This document shows positions 51,399-60,012 of a DNA stretch of 64,000 nucleotides, piece after piece. Positions within the stretch are counted from its first letter, which is position 1. The number at the start of each line of letters is the position of its first letter. The stretch covers positions 87,031 through 151,030 of the forward strand of contig NZ_BSCT01000019.1 in NCBI RefSeq assembly GCF_030159255.1, given 5' to 3'. This DNA is from Bradyrhizobium sp. SSBR45G (GTDB lineage: Bacteria > Pseudomonadota > Alphaproteobacteria > Rhizobiales > Xanthobacteraceae). The translations under genes were made by a program, and so were the position numbers. Under the pieces are notes generated by a model, which was not told the origin of the DNA, ran no database searches, and worked only from the letters and a program-made list of their open reading frames with translations.

Positions 51399-53063
51399 AT
51401 GCAGATCCGGTTGACGGCGCTGGCCGCGTTCTTGTTGGGCTCGTCGGCGATGGCGTCGGCCCAGGCCGAGGATTTCAAGGCGAGCTGCGCCGCGCTGGCG
51501 CAGGGCTTTTCCGGCAGCGGCCGCATCGTCACGGCGGAGTTCGTCGCCGCCGGCGGCGTGCAGCTGGCGCCGCCGGCGCCTGCCGGCGCGACCGCCCCCG
51601 CACCGGACCATTGCCTGATCCGCGGCAAGATCAACGAGCGCACCGGCAGCGACGGCAAGCCCTATGCTGTTGGCTACGAGCTGCGATTGCCCGCGACGTG
51701 GAATGGCAAGTTCGTCTTCCAGGGCGGTGGCGGCGTCGATGGCGTGCTGCGTCCGGCGCTCGGCCTCTTGACCGGCGCGACGCCGCCGAACGCGCTCTCG
51801 AACGGCTACGCCGCGGCGTCGACCGATTCGGGCCATCTCGAAGAGCCCGGTCCGCTCGGGCCTTACCAGTTCGGCCTTGATCCGCAGGCGCGGCGCGACA
51901 AGGGCTACAGCTCGATCCCGCCGGTGGCCGCGGCCGCCAAGGCGGCAAGCGAGAAGCTCTATGGCAATGCGCCCAAGCGCTCCTATTTCGCCGGCTGCTC
52001 CAACGGCGGCCGCCAGGCGATGGCGGTGACGCAGCGCTTTCCCGAGCTGTTCGACGGCGTCATCGCCGGCGCGCCGGCCTATCGCGTGCCGCTCGCCGGC
52101 ATCGACGTGATCGCACAGTCGCAGGCGCTGCTGGCGATCGCGCCGCCCGGCGCCGACGGCAAGGCGGATGTCGGCAGCGCGCTGACCGACGACGACCTGA
52201 AGCTGGTGGCCGACGGTGTGACCGCTGCGTGTGATGGCGCCGACGGCGTCAAGGACGGCATGGTGCAGGATGTGATGGCCTGCCGCTTCGATGCGGCCGT
52301 GCTCGCCTGCAAGGAGGGCGAAAGCGCGCAATGCCTGTCGGCGCCGAAGCTCAAAGCCGTCAAGCTGATGTTCGACGGCAGCCGCAATGCGATGGGCGGG
52401 CTGATCTATTCCCGCTGGCCTTACGACCCCGGCCTTGCTGCGCCTGGCTGGCGGGCCTGGAAGCTCGGCACGCCGAAGTCCAGCCCGCCGAATGCGCGCA
52501 ATCTGACGCTGATCGCCGGCGGCGTGCCGTATGATTTCATGAGCCCGCCGGAGACACCGACCGATCTCGTCGCCTGGGTTCGCAATTTCGATCTCGACCG
52601 CGATACGCCCAAGGTGATGAAGGGCGCCGGCGGCTTCGACGCCGGGATGGAATATGAGGCGGCGACCTCGACCGATCTCGACGCCTTCAAGGGCAAAGGC
52701 GGCAAGATGCTGTTCTATCACGGCACAGCTGACCCGATCTTCTCGGCGCTCGACACGATCGATTATGTCGATCAGCTCAAGACAAAATACGCCGACGCCG
52801 ACGGCTTCGCTCGGCTGTTCCTGGTTCCCGGCATGAACCATTGCGGCGGCGGACCGGCGACCGATCAATTCGACCTGCTGAGCGCGCTCGACGCGTGGGT
52901 CGAGGGCACCGCCGCGGCGCCGGATGCCATTCGCGCCACGGCCCGACGTGCGCCCGACGTGCCATGGCCCGGCCGCACGAGGGATCTCTGCGCGTTCCCG
53001 AAGGTGCTGACCTACAAGGGCAGCGGCAGCCTCGAGGAAGCGGCGAGTTTCGCGTGCCGCTGA
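51399..53063 (+). CDS. Tannase/feruloyl-esterase-family hydrolase, secreted
   Basis: 554 residues from ATG 51399 (GTG 51396 is equally near to GGAGG). Signal peptide MQIRLTALAAFLLGSSAMASAQA, so the enzyme acts in the periplasm or outside. The serine hydrolase triad is visible: Ser201 in the C-S-x-G-G elbow (AGCSNGGRQAM), the aspartate in YHGTADPIFS and the histidine in MNHCGGGPATDQFDLL. The Cys flanking the Ser and the Cys after the His form the disulfide typical of this family. Substrates of relatives are gallate or hydroxycinnamate esters of plant polymers, which suits a rhizosphere organism. Confidence 0.9.
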   Translation: MQIRLTALAAFLLGSSAMASAQAEDFKASCAALAQGFSGSGRIVTAEFVAAGGVQLAPPAPAGATAPAPDHCLIRGKINERTGSDGKPYAVGYELRLPATWNGKFVFQGGGGVDGVLRPALGLLTGATPPNALSNGYAAASTDSGHLEEPGPLGPYQFGLDPQARRDKGYSSIPPVAAAAKAASEKLYGNAPKRSYFAGCSNGGRQAMAVTQRFPELFDGVIAGAPAYRVPLAGIDVIAQSQALLAIAPPGADGKADVGSALTDDDLKLVADGVTAACDGADGVKDGMVQDVMACRFDAAVLACKEGESAQCLSAPKLKAVKLMFDGSRNAMGGLIYSRWPYDPGLAAPGWRAWKLGTPKSSPPNARNLTLIAGGVPYDFMSPPETPTDLVAWVRNFDLDRDTPKVMKGAGGFDAGMEYEAATSTDLDAFKGKGGKMLFYHGTADPIFSALDTIDYVDQLKTKYADADGFARLFLVPGMNHCGGGPATDQFDLLSALDAWVEGTAAAPDAIRATARRAPDVPWPGRTRDLCAFPKVLTYKGSGSLEEAASFACR

Positions 53064-53087
53064 CGCGGTGGAACGGGAGGCACCGCG
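53064..53087 (+). terminator. Stem-loop after the tannase gene
   Basis: CGCGGTG, ten-base loop, CACCGCG directly after the stop codon. No T-run follows, so this is weak evidence. Confidence 0.3.
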
Positions 53088-53216
53088 CGCTCGGCGGCAT
53101 GCACGATCGCTTGATGAGCGGTTGACGCAGGTCCGTTGCGTTCCGACCTGAGGGGCAGGTTGGCTGCATCCGCAGCCGCGCCCGGCCATTATCGCCGTCG
53201 ATCCACACGAGTCCTC

Positions 53217-53426
53217 ATGGTTGCCGTCAAATCGCGAGCGTTCTGCATCCTGCGTGAATTCGAACAGGCGCAGGCGGAATTGATCGGAAAAGCAGTGGCG
53301 TTGAGCGACGGCAAGGCTGGCACGGTGGAGCGGCTCCATCTCGACGAGTTCCACGGGCTGCGCATCGAACTGGGCGGCCATGAGGGACGCTGGCCGGTCT
53401 CGACCATCAAGTTCGCGCAGACGTGA
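53217..53426 (+). CDS. Small hypothetical protein
   Basis: 69 residues from ATG 53217; the frame continues upstream to 53136 but without a ribosome site. The sequence has alternating strand-like and charged stretches (CILREFEQAQAELIGKAVALSD, then VERLHLDEFHGLRIELGGHEGRWPVSTIKF), which could be a compact beta domain of the PRC-barrel kind. That is a loose impression only. No family is certain, and it is isolated from other genes. Start and existence are moderately supported by length and GC pattern. Confidence 0.45.
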   Translation: MVAVKSRAFCILREFEQAQAELIGKAVALSDGKAGTVERLHLDEFHGLRIELGGHEGRWPVSTIKFAQT

Positions 53427-53476
53427 CGCCGCGGGCCAATCGGTTCCCGGCGCGGCCTGAGCGAGGCTGCGGTTCC

Positions 53477-53490
53477 GTATCAAGTGATAC
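53477..53490. repeat. Short perfect inverted repeat in intergenic DNA
   Basis: GTATCA-AG-TGATAC, fourteen bases, 50 bases after the small protein stop and 165 bases before the next gene. It could be an operator. There is no gene directly beside it that explains it. Confidence 0.35.
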
Positions 53491-53657
53491 GCGCGACGCC
53501 CGGAGCCGCAGCTAACATCCAATCCGGTCAGGTGGGTTCCGGCAGCTTTCGGAACGAACGAGCTTCCCGTCCCTTGATTCACCTAAGTCGAGGCGTGCGG
53601 GCAATTTTATCATCTCAGGTTGAGTAGCAGAACAAGAGAAATCGGGTATCAGTTCGC

Positions 53658-53885
53658 ATGGAAACAGAAACCGAGAAGAAGCGGCGTCGGCGCGTCAAGC
53701 AAACATTGTCCTTGGGCGAGCGTTTGCTGCAGATGGCGCGCAAGGCGCGCGAGACGGCGGAGCTCCTGCCGCCCGGTGTCGAGCAGGCGGAGCAGTTGCG
53801 CCGCGCGCGTGAGGCGGAAGCGATTGCCGATCTGGATCAGTTCTTGAGAAGTCCGGTCCGCCAGGACTCGCCGCGTTCGCGCTGA
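53658..53885 (+). CDS. Small basic helical protein of a kind seen in Bradyrhizobium
   Basis: 75 residues from ATG 53658. It begins METETEKKRRRRVKQTLSLG and continues ERLLQMARKARETAELLPPG and EQAEQLRRAREAEAIADLDQF, a charged two-helix protein with no signal peptide or cysteine. I recall close relatives in Bradyrhizobium, with unknown function. The Arg/Lys-rich N-terminus could contact nucleic acid. It is unlinked to the downstream amide operon, which begins after a separate leader. Confidence 0.65.
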   Translation: METETEKKRRRRVKQTLSLGERLLQMARKARETAELLPPGVEQAEQLRRAREAEAIADLDQFLRSPVRQDSPRSR

Positions 53886-54028
53886 ATTTCTCGTTGGCAG
53901 ACGCGGAATTGTCGATGCGTCGCAGGCGCCGGGTCAGTCTGCCGCACCTGCATCATTTTGCTGCATGAGAGCATGAATTGGTGCAGTGGTCGCTGCAACA
54001 ACGCGCTTGACAGGATAGGTGTTCTAAG

Positions 54029-54071
54029 GGACCGTAACGTCCATGCGTTGGGCAAGGCAGCCCTGAGACGC
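54029..54071 (+). promoter_or_regulatory. Two hexaloop hairpins, candidate ANTAR (AmiR) RNA target
   Basis: Hairpin 1: GGAC, loop CGTAAC, GTCC (54029-54042). Hairpin 2, two bases later: GCGT-T-GGGC, loop AAGGCA, GCCC-TGAG-ACGC (54045-54071). Loop 2 has A at position 1 and G at position 4, the pattern established for ANTAR-protein targets; loop 1 does not. The pair lies 61 bases before the amiC-proximal terminator. This supports antitermination by AmiR, with the reservation about loop 1. Confidence 0.6.
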
Positions 54072-54131
54072 AAGACGATCAAACCATTTCCAACGCCGCG
54101 CTGCTTGAAGCGTGTTTGGTTGGTGGCGAGG

Positions 54132-54166
54132 GCGCCCTCGGCTTCACGGCCGACGGGCGCTTTTTT
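54132..54166 (+). terminator. Intrinsic terminator in the ami leader, just before amiC
   Basis: GCGCCC-TCGGC, loop TTCACG, GCCGA-C-GGGCGC (eleven pairs and one bulged C), then TTTTTTG. It ends 15 bases before the amiC start, so transcription must read through it to express amiC, amiR and everything downstream. Confidence 0.88.
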
Positions 54167-54181
54167 GTTTTGGGACGCGGG

Positions 54182-55342
54182 ATGACACGGACGACGTATC
54201 GCATCGGGGTGATGTTCTCGACGACTGGCTCGTACAGCGTCGTCGCGCGCTCGATGCTGAACGGCGCGCAGCTCGCGCTTAGCGAGATCAACGCGGCCGA
54301 TGGTCCGATTGCGCTCGAGCCGGTCGTGGTCAATCCGGCCGGCGATCTCTCCCAATATCGCGCTCTGGCGCGGGAGCTCCTGAGCTCCGGCATCCGCCAG
54401 GTGGTCGGCTGCTACACCTCGTCGAGCCGCAAGGAGGTCATTCCCTGCTTCGAGAAGTTCGACGGGCTGCTCTGGTATCCGTCGCACTATGAGGGGTTCG
54501 AGAGCTCGGACAACGTCATCTACACCGGTGCTGCACCGAACCAGCACGTGCTTCCGCTGGTCGACTACCTTGCCTCCCGTGTCGGCAAGCGCGCCTTTTG
54601 CGTCGGCTCGAACTACATCTGGGCCTGGGAGAACAATCGCATCTTCCGCGAGGCGCTCTCCGCGAGAGGCGGCACTGTGCTGGCCGAGCGTTACCTGACA
54701 GTCGGCGATACCGAGTTCGACCAGGTCATCGCGGCCATTCTCGAACAGCGCCCCGACTTCGTCTTCAACAACCTGATCGGCACCAGCGCCTATGCCTTCT
54801 TCCGCGCCTTCCGCGCGGCCTGCCGCGCCGCCGGCATCGACCAGGCGAACGAGATTCCGGTCGCCAGCTGCACGCTGTCGGAGCCCGAGCTGCAGGAGAT
54901 CGGGGCCGAGGCGGTCGACGGCCATTTGTCGTCGAGTGTGTATTTCTCCTCGCTGAACTCGCCGGAAAACGCGGCCTTCATGCAGGCTTACACGCGCGCG
55001 TTTCCCGATGGTCCGGTCGTCTCGGCCGATGCCGAAGCCTCCTACATCGCCGTCAGGCTGCTCGCGGCGACGCTGGCGCAGGCCGGCAGCGACGAGTCGC
55101 GCCTGGTGCGCGGCGCCGTCGCCAATCAGCGCCTGCTGGCGCCGCAGGGCGAGGTGCGGATCGATCCGCAGACCTACCACGCCTGGCTGACGCCGCGCAT
55201 CGGCCGCTCCGCGGCCGACGGCCAGTTCGAACTGCTGCTGGAAGCGCGGCAACCGATCGCGCCCGATCCCTATCTCGTGCAGTCGTCGCCGCGCTTCGCG
55301 ACATCCATGCGTCCTCCGCTGCTCCGAATGGTGAAGTCATGA
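54182..55342 (+). CDS. amiC: Amide-sensing negative regulator AmiC
   Basis: 386 residues, very close to the Pseudomonas AmiC length (385), and no signal peptide, so it is cytoplasmic although it belongs to the periplasmic-binding-protein fold. It starts YRIGVMFSTTGSYSVVARSMLNGAQLALSEINA, seen in pieces, and continues GCYTSSSRKEVIPCFEKFDGLLWYPSHYEGFESSDNVIYTGAAPNQ and SNYIWAWENNRIFRE, typical of AmiC/UrtA-like ligand pockets. It binds an amide and releases AmiR. ATG 54182 follows the leader terminator. It overlaps amiR by four bases. Confidence 0.85.
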   Translation: MTRTTYRIGVMFSTTGSYSVVARSMLNGAQLALSEINAADGPIALEPVVVNPAGDLSQYRALARELLSSGIRQVVGCYTSSSRKEVIPCFEKFDGLLWYPSHYEGFESSDNVIYTGAAPNQHVLPLVDYLASRVGKRAFCVGSNYIWAWENNRIFREALSARGGTVLAERYLTVGDTEFDQVIAAILEQRPDFVFNNLIGTSAYAFFRAFRAACRAAGIDQANEIPVASCTLSEPELQEIGAEAVDGHLSSSVYFSSLNSPENAAFMQAYTRAFPDGPVVSADAEASYIAVRLLAATLAQAGSDESRLVRGAVANQRLLAPQGEVRIDPQTYHAWLTPRIGRSAADGQFELLLEARQPIAPDPYLVQSSPRFATSMRPPLLRMVKS

Positions 55343-56004
55343 CCTTCCGATTGCTGCAGAACTTCAAGGGCGGCCGCGCGCTGGTGATCACCAAGCGGGC
55401 GGGGTGGGAAACCACACTGGAGACGACGCTCGCCAAGCTCGGCGTCGCCTGCGAATACCCAGAGATCATCGACGGCCGCGCGCAGCTCGATGTCGGCGCC
55501 TTGCTGCCGGAACGCGACATCCTGTTCATCGATGGCGATCTCGAAGGCGCCGTCGCCATCGAGGTCAACCCGGCCTCGAAGCTGCCGCCGGTGCCGGTGA
55601 TCGGCCTCGTCGGCGTCGAGGCGCCGAGCCGGCTCAAGGCGCTGGTCAATCTCGGTGCCACCTCGTTCCTGCGCAAGCCCGTGCATGGCGGCGCCGTCTA
55701 CACCGCGCTGTTCCTCGGCATCAATCAGTTCCTGCTGCGCACCGACATGTACGAGAAGCTGCAGGATCTGGAGAGCCGCCGCCGCGGCCGCCGCGCCGTC
55801 ATCCGCGCCGTGGTGCTGTTGATGCAGGAGAAGGGTCTCAACGACGACGATGCCTATTCCGCGCTTCGCCGCGACAGCATGCGGGCGCGGCAGAGTCTGG
55901 AGCTCTATTGCGAGGAGTTCCTGAAGAGACGGGCGAGGCCGCCCGATACGCCGGAACGCCCGAGCAGCATCACGCTGCAAGGCGGCAACAAGCAAGCGAT
56001 GTAG
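55339..56004 (+). CDS. amiR: ANTAR-domain transcription antiterminator AmiR
   Basis: 221 residues from ATG 55339, overlapping the amiC stop. The first 125 residues form a receiver-like domain (DILFIDGDLEG, PVPVIGLVGVEAPSRLKALVNLGATSFLRKPVHGGAVY, in pieces) that lacks a normal phosphoacceptor region. A coiled coil and the ANTAR RNA-binding domain follow at about 135-200: RRRGRRAVIRAVVLLMQEKGLNDDDAYSALRRDSM, also in pieces, with the family's Ala-Tyr-x-x-Leu-Arg motif. It binds hexaloop hairpins in the leader and prevents termination. AmiC holds it inactive. Confidence 0.88.
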   Translation: MTFRLLQNFKGGRALVITKRAGWETTLETTLAKLGVACEYPEIIDGRAQLDVGALLPERDILFIDGDLEGAVAIEVNPASKLPPVPVIGLVGVEAPSRLKALVNLGATSFLRKPVHGGAVYTALFLGINQFLLRTDMYEKLQDLESRRRGRRAVIRAVVLLMQEKGLNDDDAYSALRRDSMRARQSLELYCEEFLKRRARPPDTPERPSSITLQGGNKQAM

Positions 56005-56013
56005 GAGCATCAC

Positions 56014-57252
56014 ATGACCAGATCTGTATTGCGGGGGCTGCGCGCTGCGGCCCTCTCGGGGACGCTTGTCTTCGCGTCAGGCGCATATGCCGCCGAAGCG
56101 CCGATCAAGCTCGGCGTGCTGGAGGACCAGTCCGGCGACTTCGCCGCCGCGACGATCGGCAAGGTCCACGCCATCCAGCTTGCGGCCGAGGAGATCAACA
56201 AGGCCGGCGGCATCATGGGCCGGCCGCTCGAACTCGTGACCTACGACACCCAGTCGGACAACACGCGCTACCAGGAGTTCATGCGCCGCGTGCTGCAGCG
56301 GGACAAGGTCGACGCCGTGTTCGCCGGCTTCTCCTCGGCCTCGCGCGAGGCCTACCGGCCGATCGTCGACCAGTTCAACGGCTTCGCCTTCTACAACAAC
56401 CAGTATGAAGGCGGCGTCTGCGACGGCCACATGGTGGTGACCGGCGCCGTGCCGGAGCAGCAGTTCTCGACGCTCATCCCGTACATGATGCAGACCTACG
56501 GCAAGAAGGTCTACACGCTCGCCGCCGACTACAATTTCGGCCAGATCTCGGCCGAGTGGGTGCGCAAGATCGTCAAGGAGAACGGCGGCGAGATGGCCGG
56601 CGAGGAGTTCATCCCGCTCGGCGTGTCGCAGTTCTCGCAGAGCATCCAGAACATCCAGAAGGCCAAGCCCGACTTCGTCGTGACCCTGCTGGTCGGCACC
56701 GCGCAGGCCTCCTATTACGAGCAGGCGGCCTCGGCCAACGTCAACCTGCCGATGGCCTCCTCGGTCAACGTCGGCCAGGGCTACGAGCACAAGCGCTTCA
56801 AGCCGCCGAGCCTGAAGGACATGTACGTCACCACCAACTACATCGAGGAGATCGATAGCCCGAAGAGCAAGGAATTCTACGCCAAGTTCAAGGCCAAGTT
56901 CCCGAACGAACCCTATGTGAACCAGGAGGCCGAGAATTCCTATCTCGCGCTCTATCTCTACAAGCAGATGGTGGAGCGGGCGAAGTCGACCAACCGCGAC
57001 GAGATCCGCAAGGTGATCGCGATGGGCGACGTCTGCATGGACGCGCCGGAAGGCAAGGTCTGCATCGACCCCAAGAGCCAGCACATGTCGCACACGATCT
57101 ATCTCGCCAAGGTCGGCGCGGATCATTCGATCTCGTTCCCGAAGGTCTGGGAGGACATCAAGCCGTACTGGCTCGGTGACGCCGGCTGCGACCTGACCAA
57201 GAAGGATCCGATGGCGCAGTACACGCCGTCGAATCCGCCGCCGAAGCCCTGA
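56014..57252 (+). CDS. Urea/short-chain amide ABC transporter substrate-binding protein
   Basis: 412 residues. Signal peptide TRSVLRGLRAAALSGTLVFASGAYA. Mature chain: APIKLGVLEDQSGDFAAATIGKVHAIQLAAEEINKAGGIMGRPLELV, in pieces, of the leucine-binding fold. YNNQYEGGVCDGHMVVTGAVPEQQ is typical of the FmdD/UrtA-related proteins that bind formamide, acetamide or urea. It lies ten bases after amiR and is followed by a hairpin that could favour its higher expression. Family recognition is good; the exact ligand is inferred from the formamidase downstream. Confidence 0.88.
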   Translation: MTRSVLRGLRAAALSGTLVFASGAYAAEAPIKLGVLEDQSGDFAAATIGKVHAIQLAAEEINKAGGIMGRPLELVTYDTQSDNTRYQEFMRRVLQRDKVDAVFAGFSSASREAYRPIVDQFNGFAFYNNQYEGGVCDGHMVVTGAVPEQQFSTLIPYMMQTYGKKVYTLAADYNFGQISAEWVRKIVKENGGEMAGEEFIPLGVSQFSQSIQNIQKAKPDFVVTLLVGTAQASYYEQAASANVNLPMASSVNVGQGYEHKRFKPPSLKDMYVTTNYIEEIDSPKSKEFYAKFKAKFPNEPYVNQEAENSYLALYLYKQMVERAKSTNRDEIRKVIAMGDVCMDAPEGKVCIDPKSQHMSHTIYLAKVGADHSISFPKVWEDIKPYWLGDAGCDLTKKDPMAQYTPSNPPPKP

Positions 57253-57262
57253 TCGGCGGGTC

Positions 57263-57294
57263 GTTGCCCCGGCGTCCCCTCACGCCGGGGCAAC
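57263..57294 (+). promoter_or_regulatory. Perfect 13-base stem between substrate-binding and permease genes
   Basis: GTTGCCCCGGCGT, loop CCCCTC, ACGCCGGGGCAAC. No T-run follows. Such hairpins between ABC genes often partly stop transcription or protect the upstream mRNA, which would give more binding protein than permease. Confidence 0.7.
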
Positions 57295-57347
57295 GTTGCC
57301 CTTCATCGTCGCGCGCATCCGCTTTTCCAGTCAGACCCGACGGACCC

Positions 57348-58220
57348 ATGGACATCGCAACCCTCGCATTCTCTGCGCTCTACCAGTTCGGTGACGCCTT
57401 CGCCTTCCTGGTGCTGTCGGCCTGCGGGCTTGCGGTGATCTTCGGCATGATGGGCGTGATCAATCTCGCCCATGGCGAGTTCATCATGTGCGGCGCCTAT
57501 GTGACGGCTGCGACCGTGCATGCCGGGCTGCCGCTGCCGCTCGGCATTCTCTGCGGCACCTTGGCCTCCGCTTTGGTCGGTGTCCTCGTCGAGTTGCTGG
57601 TGATCCGGCATCTCTATGAGCGGCCGCTCGACACCATCGTCGCCACCTGGGGCCTCAGCCTGATCGCGACGCAGGGCACCCTGATTCTGGTCGGATCGAC
57701 CATGGCTGGCGTCGGCACGCCGTTCGGCAGCTTCCAGGTCGGCGCCTATTCCTATTCGATCTACCGCATCGTGCTGTTCACAGCCTCGCTCGCCGTGCTC
57801 GGCGCATTGTATGCGCTGTTCAACTGGACCCGGTTTGGCGTGCTCGCGCGCGCCACCATCCAGGTCCCGCATATGGCCGCCGCGCTCGGCGTCGACACGC
57901 GGCTGATCTACAGTCTCACCTTTGCCTGCGGCGCGGGGCTCGCGGGCCTTGCCGGCGGGCTCTATGCGCCGACCATGACCCTGGTGCCAACCATGGGCGC
58001 GACCTTCATCATGGAGGCGTTCGTCACCGTGGTGATCGGCGGCGCCGATGTGTTCCTCGGCACGGCGCCGGCCGGCGGCATTCTGGCGATTGTGAAATCG
58101 GGCATGACGTCGTGGCAGGGCCAGCTGTTCGGCCAGATCGGGTTGCTGATCGCCGTCATCATCGTGGTCCGGGTGCTGCCGAAGGGCATCTCCGGCTTCG
58201 TGCTGCGCGAACGGACCTGA
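57348..58220 (+). CDS. Urea/amide ABC transporter permease (UrtB/LivH type)
   Basis: 290 residues from ATG 57348; the open frame upstream to 57264 crosses the hairpin and has no similarity. Eight or so hydrophobic segments are visible, starting with LVLSACGLAVIFGMMGVINLAHGEFIM, in pieces, the LivH-type signature near residue 20-45. ACGAGLAGLAGGLYAP is the conserved cytoplasmic loop that contacts the ATPase. It pairs with the permease at 58232, 11 bases downstream. It lets the amide cross the inner membrane. Confidence 0.9.
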   Translation: MDIATLAFSALYQFGDAFAFLVLSACGLAVIFGMMGVINLAHGEFIMCGAYVTAATVHAGLPLPLGILCGTLASALVGVLVELLVIRHLYERPLDTIVATWGLSLIATQGTLILVGSTMAGVGTPFGSFQVGAYSYSIYRIVLFTASLAVLGALYALFNWTRFGVLARATIQVPHMAAALGVDTRLIYSLTFACGAGLAGLAGGLYAPTMTLVPTMGATFIMEAFVTVVIGGADVFLGTAPAGGILAIVKSGMTSWQGQLFGQIGLLIAVIIVVRVLPKGISGFVLRERT

Positions 58221-58231
58221 GGGGCGCGAGC

Positions 58232-59296
58232 ATGACCGGATTTCTGTCCCTGTTTCGCCGGCTCGAAGGCCCGCAGACGCTCGGCCGCGGCCCGGCGTTC
58301 TGGGCGCTGTTCGCGCTGGTGCTCGCCGGCGCGCTGGCCTATCCGCTGTTCAGCGACGGCTACACGGTCGGCAACACCGTCTACTTCTTCGTCTGGGTGT
58401 TCATCGCGCTCAGCCTCAGCCTGATCTGGGGCTATGGCGGCTCGCTGTCGTTCGGCCAGACCGCGTTCTTCGGCATCGCCGGATACAGCTACGGCATCCT
58501 GACGATCAATTTCGGCGCGTCCTACGGTTTCACCTGGATCGCGTTGCTGCTCGCGGTCGGCATGGCCGCGCTGATCGCGGCGCTGCTCGGCTATTTCATG
58601 TTCTTCGGCCGCATCGCCGGCGTCTTCCTCGGCATCGTCACGCTCGCCGTGACCCTGATGCTCGAGCGCTTCATGGCGCAGACCGCCGGCCCCGAATGGC
58701 GCATCGGTGCCGCCCGGCTCAACGGCTTCAACGGCATGAGTGCGATGCCGCCGCTGACCATTCCGTGGTTCGGCGGGCCGATCGTGCTGTTTGCCGATGT
58801 CGGACTCTACTACGTCGTGCTCGCGATGCTCGTGCTGGTCTATCTGGCCTTGCGCATCCTGATGAACTCCGCCTTCGGCAACGTCATCGTGGCGATCCGG
58901 GAGAACCCCGAGCGCGCGGAGATGCTGGGCTACGACATCCGCAAATACCAGCTCATCACCTTCGTGATTGGTGCTGCGCTCGCCGGCCTCTCCGGCGTGC
59001 TCTATACCGTGTGGGGCCAGTACATCACGCCCTCCAGCATGGGCATGACGGCAGCGTCGCTGCCGCTGATCTGGGTGGCCGTCGGCGGCCGCAGCGATCT
59101 GACGGCGACCATCATCGGCACCCTGGTGGTGCTCTCCGGCTTCCAGGCGCTGACCATCTATGGCAGCCAGTATGCGCTGGTCTTCATGGGCGTGCTGCTG
59201 GTCCTGACCGTGCTGATCGCGCCCAACGGCCTCGTGCTCGGCGTGATCAACTGGATCACCAAGCTCGTGACGCGGCGCAAGCAGGAGGCGGCGTGA
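58232..59296 (+). CDS. Urea/amide ABC transporter permease (UrtC/LivM type)
   Basis: 354 residues from ATG 58232, preceded by GGGGCG. Hydrophobic segments throughout, for example WALFALVLAGALAYPLF and ALSLSLIWGYGGSLSFGQTAFFGIAGYSYG, in pieces. The LivM signature NSAFGNVIVAIRENPERAEMLGYDIRKYQLITFVIGAALAGLSGVLY, in pieces, is near 215-260. It is the second permease subunit of the transporter. Its stop overlaps the next ATPase start by one base. Confidence 0.9.
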   Translation: MTGFLSLFRRLEGPQTLGRGPAFWALFALVLAGALAYPLFSDGYTVGNTVYFFVWVFIALSLSLIWGYGGSLSFGQTAFFGIAGYSYGILTINFGASYGFTWIALLLAVGMAALIAALLGYFMFFGRIAGVFLGIVTLAVTLMLERFMAQTAGPEWRIGAARLNGFNGMSAMPPLTIPWFGGPIVLFADVGLYYVVLAMLVLVYLALRILMNSAFGNVIVAIRENPERAEMLGYDIRKYQLITFVIGAALAGLSGVLYTVWGQYITPSSMGMTAASLPLIWVAVGGRSDLTATIIGTLVVLSGFQALTIYGSQYALVFMGVLLVLTVLIAPNGLVLGVINWITKLVTRRKQEAA

Positions 59297-60012
59297 TGGC
59301 GCTGCTGCAGCTCCGCGACGTGAACAAGCATTTCGGCGGCCTGCACGTCACGAATGCCGTCAATCTCGTGCTAGAGCAGGGCGAGATTCACTGCCTGATC
59401 GGACCCAACGGCGCGGGAAAAAGCACCTTGTTCCGCCTGATCCTCGGCGAGCATCATCCGAGCAGCGGCCAGATCAGCTTTGCCGGCGAGGACATCACGG
59501 CGCTGAAATCCTTTGCGCGCATCCGCCGCGGGCTCTCGGTCAAGTTCCAGGTGCCCGGCGTGTTCAAGGGCCTGTCGGTGCGGCAGAACCTCGAGATCGC
59601 GCTGCAGAGCCGGCTCAGCGGCGCAGCGCTTGCCAAGGAGATCGACCGTCTCTTGGCCTTCCTCAATCTCGACGCCGAGCAGGCGCAGATGGCGGGCAAT
59701 CTCAGCCACGGCCAGAAGCAGTGGCTGGAGATCGGCATGGCGATCGCGCTGAAGCCGCGGCTGCTGCTCCTCGACGAGCCGACCGCCGGCATGTCGCCGG
59801 AGGAGACCCACATGACCGGCGAGATGGTGCGGCGGCTGAACGCGGCCGGCATGACCGTGCTCGCGATCGAGCACGACATGGCCTTCGTGCGCCAGGTCGC
59901 GCAGCGCGTCACCGTGCTGCATCTCGGCCAGGTGTTCGCGCAAGGCTCGATCGACGAGATCGTGGCCGACGAGCGCGTCGCGGCGATCTATCTGGGGCAG
60001 GCGCATGCGTAA
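59296..60012 (+). CDS. ABC transporter ATP-binding protein (UrtD/LivG type)
   Basis: 238 residues from ATG 59296 (GTGATGG, overlapping the permease stop). Walker A GPNGAGKST at 36-44, signature NLSHGQKQWLEI, Walker B LLLLDEPTAGMS and the switch histidine in IEHDMAFV. The segment RGLSVKFQVPGVFKGLSVRQNLEIA is typical of the LivG branch, where the Q-loop contains KFQ. It overlaps the next ATPase gene by eight bases. It powers uptake together with the protein at 60005. Confidence 0.92.
   Translation: MALLQLRDVNKHFGGLHVTNAVNLVLEQGEIHCLIGPNGAGKSTLFRLILGEHHPSSGQISFAGEDITALKSFARIRRGLSVKFQVPGVFKGLSVRQNLEIALQSRLSGAALAKEIDRLLAFLNLDAEQAQMAGNLSHGQKQWLEIGMAIALKPRLLLLDEPTAGMSPEETHMTGEMVRRLNAAGMTVLAIEHDMAFVRQVAQRVTVLHLGQVFAQGSIDEIVADERVAAIYLGQAHA

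Noticed and set aside
53960..54010. A sigma-54 promoter upstream of the ami leader (GG-N10-GC at TTGGTGCAGTGGTCGC)
   Set aside because: The -24 and -12 elements match only at the invariant dinucleotides, the rest departs from consensus, and no enhancer-binding activator gene is nearby.
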